Assembly: GCF_001422485.1 (NCBI RefSeq)
Contig: NZ_LMNF01000001.1
Location: 503,900 to 567,899, forward strand
Direction: 5' to 3'
Length of the DNA stretch: 64,000 bases
From: Agreia sp. Leaf283
GTDB lineage: Bacteria; Actinomycetota; Actinomycetes; Actinomycetales; Microbacteriaceae
Shown here piece by piece: positions 58,939 to 64,000 of the stretch. How positions within the stretch are numbered: position 1 is the first letter of the stretch; every line of letters starts with the position of its first letter. Below the pieces are notes generated by a model. It saw nothing but the letters and a program-made list of their open reading frames with translations, was not told the DNA's origin and did not search any database. The position numbers and the translations under genes are program-made.

Positions 58939-59786
58939 TGTGTTCTCCTCAACCAGGTGCTGATGCGGTTCACAGACAGCACGGTGATCACGATCACCAG
59001 CGCGGGCGCGTAGATGAGCCACGGTGCGGTCGCGTACGACTTGCCCGAGGCCACGAGCAGGCCCCAATCGGATGCCGGTGGCGGGTCCCCATAGCCGAGG
59101 AACGCCAGTGAGGCGATCACCAGGATCGAGGTGCCGAACTGCAGCACGGCCAGCGCGACCACCGACGTGTAGGTATTGGGGAGCACATGGCCGAGCAGCG
59201 CGTGGAGCCGGTTGCCACCCTGCAGATAGGAGGCCTCGACGAAGACCGACCCGCGCGCCCGCAGCACCTCGGCACGCATCAGCCGGGCGAAGATCGCGAT
59301 GGCGGAGACCCCGGTCGCGATCGCCGCGTTGATCGTCTGGAAGCCGAGCGAACTCACGATGACGACCGCCAGGAGGAAGCTCGGGATGGCGAGCAGCACG
59401 TCGACGACCCGGCCGAGCACGACGTCGACCGCGCCGCGAAGGAACCCGCTCGCCAGGCCGATGATGCTTCCGACGACGAGTCCGATCGACACGGCCACCA
59501 GTGCGCTCGTCACCGACGACGCCGTTCCGTACACCACCCGCGCGAACACGTCCCGTCCGAGGTGATCGGTTCCGAACCAGTGCGCACCGCTCGGCGCCGT
59601 CAGCTTCTCGGCCGTGTCTCCGACCGTCGGGTCGTACGAGGTGAACAGCCAGGGCACCAACGACCACAGCAGCACGACGACGATGACGACCGCGGCGGCG
59701 GCCACCGTCGGCGGCACACGAACGGCCGAGCGCCCAGCGGCGCGGATGCGCTCCGTCGGTGTCACGAGTCCTGTCAGGCTGGTCAT
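58935..59786 (-). CDS. peptide-type ABC permease, DppC-like
   Basis: A 283-residue inner-membrane permease. The N-terminal signature AHWFGTDHLGRDVFARVVYGTASS is that of DppC/OppC, and the coupling EAA loop reads EASYLQGGNRLHALLGHVLPNTYTSV. Six helices. The ATG at 59786 overlaps the DppB-type stop by four bases. Confidence 0.94.
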   Translation of the reverse strand: MTSLTGLVTPTERIRAAGRSAVRVPPTVAAAAVVIVVVLLWSLVPWLFTSYDPTVGDTAEKLTAPSGAHWFGTDHLGRDVFARVVYGTASSVTSALVAVSIGLVVGSIIGLASGFLRGAVDVVLGRVVDVLLAIPSFLLAVVIVSSLGFQTINAAIATGVSAIAIFARLMRAEVLRARGSVFVEASYLQGGNRLHALLGHVLPNTYTSVVALAVLQFGTSILVIASLAFLGYGDPPPASDWGLLVASGKSYATAPWLIYAPALVIVITVLSVNRISTWLRRTQ

Positions 59787-60787
59787 GCGGACACCTCGAG
59801 CTCGCGTTCGGGCGTCGCGTCTCGTTCGGGCGCTGCCTTTCGCCGGGGCCTCGCGTCGAGCCGCGGATCCAGCAGCGGCGACGCGAGGTCGGCGAGCAGG
59901 TTCACCGTCACGAAGACGACGGCGGCCAGCGACACCACGGCCTGGAGCACCGGCACGTCCTGGCTGGTGACGGCCTTCTGCACGACCGTGCCGAGACCGT
60001 CGCGACCGAAGATCGTCTCGGTGATGACGGCTCCTCCGAGCAGTTCGCCCACGATGAGTGCGATCATCGCGACCGCGGGAAGCATCGACGGCTTGACCAG
60101 GTGCCGCGCGAACAGACGAGCCTGGCTCAGCCCGCGTGAGCGTGCGACGAGGGCGTACTCCTGCCGCGACTCGTGGTCGAGATTGGCGATGAGCACCTCC
60201 GCGAGCGGCGCCGATACAGGGATGGCGAGGGTCAGGGCGGCGAACAGGGTCGCCGCCGCGCTGTCGGGATCGATGGTGGTGAACACGTGCAGCCGGAACG
60301 CGAAGATCTCGATCAGAATGAGGCCGACGACGAAGTTGGGAACCGACAGGAAGAGCGACGGCACCGATCGCAGCACCCCGCGAGCCCATCGACTCGGCAG
60401 GTACTGCACGCCGTACGCGATGACCACGGCGATCACCACCGAGAGCAGCAGCGCGGTGCCGGCCAGCGTCAGCGTCGAGGGCAGCGCATCGCCCAGCAGC
60501 TGCGACACGGGCAGATTCGACTGCAGTGAGAACCCCAGGTCGCCCGTCACGAAACGCCCGAGCGACAGGATCAGCTGAATGACGACGGGCTTGTCGAGTC
60601 CGTAGTGCGCGACGACCTGCTGGATCTCGTCGTCGGTGAGGCCGTTCTGCGGATCGCGGAGCATGTTCGTGATGGGATCCCCGGGCAGCACGCTGATGAC
60701 CAGGAACGTTCCGACGTAGGCCAACAGGATGACGATCAGGGCCTGCGCGGCTCGCAGCAGCGCGTATCGCCCGTACGACCTGCTCAC
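59783..60787 (-). CDS. peptide-type ABC permease, DppB-like
   Basis: A 334-residue permease with LLRAAQALIVILLAYVGTFLVISVLPGDPI at the start and the EAA loop ARSRGLSQARLFARHLVKPSMLPAV, typical of DppB/OppB. Six helices, then a basic cytoplasmic tail (LDARPRRKAAPERDATPERE). The GTG start at 60787 overlaps the binding-protein stop (GTGA). Confidence 0.94.
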   Translation of the reverse strand: MSRSYGRYALLRAAQALIVILLAYVGTFLVISVLPGDPITNMLRDPQNGLTDDEIQQVVAHYGLDKPVVIQLILSLGRFVTGDLGFSLQSNLPVSQLLGDALPSTLTLAGTALLLSVVIAVVIAYGVQYLPSRWARGVLRSVPSLFLSVPNFVVGLILIEIFAFRLHVFTTIDPDSAAATLFAALTLAIPVSAPLAEVLIANLDHESRQEYALVARSRGLSQARLFARHLVKPSMLPAVAMIALIVGELLGGAVITETIFGRDGLGTVVQKAVTSQDVPVLQAVVSLAAVVFVTVNLLADLASPLLDPRLDARPRRKAAPERDATPERELEVSA

Positions 60788-62430
60788 GGCGCGATCCAGG
60801 CGGTCGCGAAGTTGGCGTACGCAAGGCCGTTGAAGGTCACACCCTTCACCTTCGGCGACAGCAGGTAGAGGCGCTGTACGAGCTGCACGGTCGGAATGGA
60901 ATAGCCCTGCTCGAGCACGTACTGCTGCAGCTCGTCGACGAGCACCGTTCGGGAGTCGCGATCCGAGGCCGTGGCGATTCCGTTCGCCAGGTCGTTCAGC
61001 TTCTGGTCGCTCGTTCCCGTCTTGAACCAGTCCTCGCCCTTGTTCTGGCTCGTGAGGATTCCCGCGACGGTGCCCACGTCGACGAAGCTTCGCGACGTCT
61101 GGAACAGGGGCGGATGCGCGGCGAGGACCGCCGCGTAGCCCGACACGTCGACGACGTTCAGGTTCACCTTGATGCCGATGCGCTTCAGCTGTTGCGCGAT
61201 GAGTTCGTCCTCGGCCTGGGTCGAGGGAACGTAGGGATTGGGGGTCACCGTGAACTCGAGCGTCGTGCCGTCTTTCGACCGGTATCCGTCGGAGCCGAGC
61301 ACCCACCCCGCCTCGTCGAGCAGGTTCTCCGACTTGTCGGGGTCGTACGAAAGCAGCTCGCTGTAGTCGCCGGCCTCGGGAACGTTGCCCTGAAGGAATG
61401 ACGTGGCCACGTCCCACTTGTCGGTGTACACGGTGTCGACGATGTCCTGGCGATCGATGCCGTGCTGGATGGCCTGTCGGACGGCGAGTTCGTTCGTGGG
61501 GGCGACACTGGTGTCGACCTGGAACCCGTCGGTGAACCCCAGGTAGCGAGGGGTGTCGACGACGAAGCCCTGGTCGGTGAGCGACTCGATCTCCTGCGGT
61601 TCGACGTTGTACGCCACGTCGGCCTGCCCCGACGCCACGGTCGAGGTGCGCACCGAGGTGTCCTTGATCACCTTGTAGGTGATGGTGTCGAGATACGCTG
61701 CGCCGGTGTGGCCGATCGCCTCGGGCCCCCAGTCGTAGTCGGGCCGCTTCTCGAGCACGTAGCTGTCGCCTTGCGTGAACGACTTCACGGTGAACGGCCC
61801 GCTGCCGACCTGCTTCGCGAGATCGGCCTGGTCGTCGATCGACAGGGCCAGGGTCGCGGGCGACAGCAGGATCGTGCCGTGATAGGCCAGCGTCGGGATG
61901 AAGCTCAGCGCCGGCGAGGTGAAGTAGACATGCACCGTCGAGCTGTCTGTCGCCTCTGCCCGGTCGAAGTTGCCCGAGGGGAAGAGACCCACCTTGCTGA
62001 TGCCCCGGTCGGGGTCGCCCTTGGCCCAGACGTTGATGTTGTCGACGACCGCGGCCGCATCGAGCGGGCTGCCGTCGGAGAAGGTGACGCCCTCCTTGAG
62101 GTGCAGAACGAATTCGGTCGCCCCGTTCAGCTCCTCCCAGCTGGTCGCGATCCACGGGCTGAGGGTTCCCTGCTCGTCGACGTAGATCAGCTTGTCGGTG
62201 ATCTCACCCCAGAGGTTGCCCTCATAGCTCGAGATCGAGGTCTTGCTCGATACCCAGCCCGCGTCGTAGCCCTGGATGAGGAAGGTCAGGTCGCCGCCCT
62301 CGACCGGAGCGGAGTCGGAGGACGACGGCGCGGAGGCGGTGCCCGCGGCGCACGCTGCGAGCAGTGCTGTCGTCGCGGCGGCGGCCACGACGGCGCTGGC
62401 GGCCCGCCGTATTCTCTTCGAGATGGTCAT
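60784..62430 (-). CDS. ABC transporter substrate-binding lipoprotein, family 5
   Basis: A 548-residue lipoprotein receptor with lipobox LLAACAAG near residue 27. ISSYEGNLWGEITDKLIYVDEQGTLSPWIATSWEE and the later LPVRQAIQHGID-like block VRQAIQHGIDRQDIV are the SBP_bac_5 signatures. ATG at 62430 precedes a hydrophobic leader. Family members bind peptides, nickel or modified sugars and acids; ligand choice cannot be read here. It follows the FAD oxidase gene by 41 bases. Confidence 0.93.
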   Translation of the reverse strand: MTISKRIRRAASAVVAAAATTALLAACAAGTASAPSSSDSAPVEGGDLTFLIQGYDAGWVSSKTSISSYEGNLWGEITDKLIYVDEQGTLSPWIATSWEELNGATEFVLHLKEGVTFSDGSPLDAAAVVDNINVWAKGDPDRGISKVGLFPSGNFDRAEATDSSTVHVYFTSPALSFIPTLAYHGTILLSPATLALSIDDQADLAKQVGSGPFTVKSFTQGDSYVLEKRPDYDWGPEAIGHTGAAYLDTITYKVIKDTSVRTSTVASGQADVAYNVEPQEIESLTDQGFVVDTPRYLGFTDGFQVDTSVAPTNELAVRQAIQHGIDRQDIVDTVYTDKWDVATSFLQGNVPEAGDYSELLSYDPDKSENLLDEAGWVLGSDGYRSKDGTTLEFTVTPNPYVPSTQAEDELIAQQLKRIGIKVNLNVVDVSGYAAVLAAHPPLFQTSRSFVDVGTVAGILTSQNKGEDWFKTGTSDQKLNDLANGIATASDRDSRTVLVDELQQYVLEQGYSIPTVQLVQRLYLLSPKVKGVTFNGLAYANFATAWIAP

Positions 62431-62471
62431 GGTGTTCTCTTTCTGATGGAGAGGTGCAAGGGGATGACGGC

Positions 62472-63893
62472 CTAGATGGCCTTGCCGGGATTGAGCAGGT
62501 GCTGCGGATCGAGCGCGGTCGCGATGGCACGCTGCGCATCGATCGACCGTTGGGACAGTTCGAGGGCGGCCCACTCGCGCTTGAGCGTGCCGATGCCGTG
62601 CTCGCCCGAGACGGTTCCGCCGAGCGCCAGCGCGATTCGAACGAGCTCCGTGGCCGCGTCGGCGAGGGAGGTCGGAACGACCGCCGGGTCGTCGCCCGGT
62701 GCGATCTCCTGGGTGATCAGCGGGTGGAGATTCCCGTCACCCGCGTGGGCGACGGCCGAGATCTCGACGCCGAACCGGGCCTCGAGGGCGGCGAAGGAAC
62801 GATAGACCGCCGGAAGCGCCGACTTGGGAACCGCGATGTCCTCGCCGATGAACCTGCGCGACCCTGGCAGGCCCCGACCGTGCCGGCGCAGCTCCCAGAG
62901 CGCCGCCGCAGCCTCGTCCGATTCCACCGTGACGCGCGCGCCGACCCTGGTGAGAGCATCCTCGAGGTCTGCGGCCTGCTCGTCGATGCCGTAGCCGTCG
63001 AGCTCGATCAGGATGAGCGACTCGCCCCGTTCTCGGAGCCGGGTGCCCGAGTGCGCATCGATGCCCTCCAGGCTGACCCTGTCGAAGAACTCGACGATGG
63101 CCGGGCGCACGGGCGAGAGCGTGATCGCGCCCAGACCGTCGGCACCGGATGCCGTGCTGTCGAAGAACGCCGTGACCGTGCGACGGGCGACGGGAAGGGG
63201 ACGCAGGCGAAGGGTGGCGCGCACCACGATGCCCAGCACGCCCTCCGACCCCACGAAGAGCGAGGTCAGGTCGAGCCCGGTGACTCCCTTGATAGAGCGG
63301 TGGCCGACGCTGATGAGGCTGCCGTCGGCGAGCACGACGTCGAGGGCGAGAACAGACTCGCGGGTCACCCCGTACTTGGCGCAGCGCAGTCCGCCGGCGT
63401 TCGTGGCGATGTTTCCGCCGATCGACGAGATCTCGAAGCTGGCCGGGTCGGGGGCGTAGAACAGGCCGAACTCGCGCAGATGCGCGTTGAGATCTCCGTT
63501 GATGACGCCCGGTTCGACGACCGCCACCTCGTCGAGTGGAGAGACCTCGACGATGCGGTTCAGCCGCTCGGTCGAGATGACGAGCTGGTCGACGGTCGCA
63601 CTCGCGCCGCCGGCCAGCCCGGTTCCGGCACCCCGGGCGACGACGGTGACGCCGAGTTCGGATGCGAGCCGCACGAGGGTCTGCACCTCGTCGGCCGTCG
63701 CCGGGAAGGCCACGGCCGGACCCGGGCGGCCTTCGGGCACCGCATCGGGCCGCGGCGCGGTCGCGTAGTCGTACCGATAGGCCGCGGTGTCGGTGGATGC
63801 CGGCCGCACGTCGATCTGCGGGTGCCGGTTCTGCACGGCGCGCGTCAGGGCGCCCGCAGGGCTGATCGTCGCGGTCGTCTCGGCTGTTGTCAT
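62472..63893 (-). CDS. FAD-linked oxidase, GlcD/D-lactate dehydrogenase type
   Basis: A 473-residue flavoenzyme. PCMH FAD domain: VTVVARGAGTGLAGGASAT near residue 90, DPASFEISSIGGNIATNAGGLRCAKYGVTRESVLALDVVLADG and LTSLFVGSEGVLGIVVRATLRL. The C-terminal catalytic domain has VAHAGDGNLHP near 390 and EHGIGTLKREW near 435, with the active-site His residues. ATG at 63893 is used; in-frame ATG at 63908 and GTG at 63941 are possible. It probably oxidises a 2-hydroxy acid (D-lactate, glycolate or similar) and opens the transporter operon. Confidence 0.93.
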   Translation of the reverse strand: MTTAETTATISPAGALTRAVQNRHPQIDVRPASTDTAAYRYDYATAPRPDAVPEGRPGPAVAFPATADEVQTLVRLASELGVTVVARGAGTGLAGGASATVDQLVISTERLNRIVEVSPLDEVAVVEPGVINGDLNAHLREFGLFYAPDPASFEISSIGGNIATNAGGLRCAKYGVTRESVLALDVVLADGSLISVGHRSIKGVTGLDLTSLFVGSEGVLGIVVRATLRLRPLPVARRTVTAFFDSTASGADGLGAITLSPVRPAIVEFFDRVSLEGIDAHSGTRLRERGESLILIELDGYGIDEQAADLEDALTRVGARVTVESDEAAAALWELRRHGRGLPGSRRFIGEDIAVPKSALPAVYRSFAALEARFGVEISAVAHAGDGNLHPLITQEIAPGDDPAVVPTSLADAATELVRIALALGGTVSGEHGIGTLKREWAALELSQRSIDAQRAIATALDPQHLLNPGKAI

Positions 63894-63979
63894 CGTGGAT
63901 CGGTCCATTCCTCGTAAGGAGACCGATACTGATGGAGCCACGGCCGCCGCAGGGGCTCAGCGCGTAACTTTTGGACGCC

Positions 63980-63995
63980 GACGTAACACAACGTC
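63980..63995. promoter_or_regulatory. inverted repeat upstream of the FAD-oxidase operon
   Basis: GACGT and ACGTC arms around AACACA lie about 85 bp before the oxidase start. A regulator such as a GntR-type protein may bind here. The site is short, so support is weak. Confidence 0.3.
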
Positions 63996-64000
63996 AGGTA

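Overview
This is a high-GC actinobacterial chromosome segment, most like a member of the Microbacteriaceae. The signs are the menaquinone pathway, an actinobacterial System II cytochrome c maturation set, the 32-residue ribosomal protein bS22, a BldC-type regulator, and many dispersed copies of a short repeat with core CCCTTCGACAAGCTCAGGG. I see no tRNA or rRNA genes, CRISPR array, prophage or complete insertion sequence. All calls come from reading the sequence; no database search was run.

Layout. Positions 1-1.7 kb hold two FecCD-type siderophore permeases under a DtxR/IdeR-like box. Positions 1.7-12.5 kb hold an FAD-linked oxidoreductase, a 2,527-residue secreted repeat protein with an LAXTG-type sorting signal, and an L,D-transpeptidase. 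From 12.5 to 36.2 kb lies a scattered but nearly complete menaquinone set (fprA-like reductase, polyprenyl diphosphate synthase, menG, menF, menD, menA, menE, menB, menC). It is interleaved with PPK2, small regulators with their VOC partners, nhaA with a structured leader, a two-component system with a PepSY protein, an ohrR-ohr pair and RNase HI. From 36.8 to 41.6 kb lies ccsB-resB-ccdA-tlpA-phosphatase for cytochrome c maturation. These two blocks together serve quinone-linked respiration.

From 42 to 52 kb lies an actinobacterial neighbourhood (glutaredoxin, HAD-IB phosphatase, bS22, BldC-like, ArsR, KtrB/KtrA potassium uptake, SGNH hydrolase, proC). gabT and an AbiEi-like gene sit between bS22 and the BldC gene. 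Three ungapped 70-bp repeats lie in this stretch. From 52 to 57 kb are a CDF transporter, tadA, upp, a winged-helix regulator with a long leader holding a Met/Cys-rich upstream peptide, a YbdK-type carboxylate-amine ligase and a SRPBCC-like protein. From 57.2 to 64 kb is a peptide-type ABC transporter operon led by a GlcD-type FAD oxidase.

The most unusual signals are: the dispersed repeat inserted in frame inside two protein genes; the Met/Cys leader peptide in front of a regulator plus glutamate-cysteine-ligase-like gene; a repeated GCTTCAG motif shared by the promoters of a response regulator and a PepSY gene; the LAXTG giant; and several promoters whose geometry implies leaderless mRNAs.
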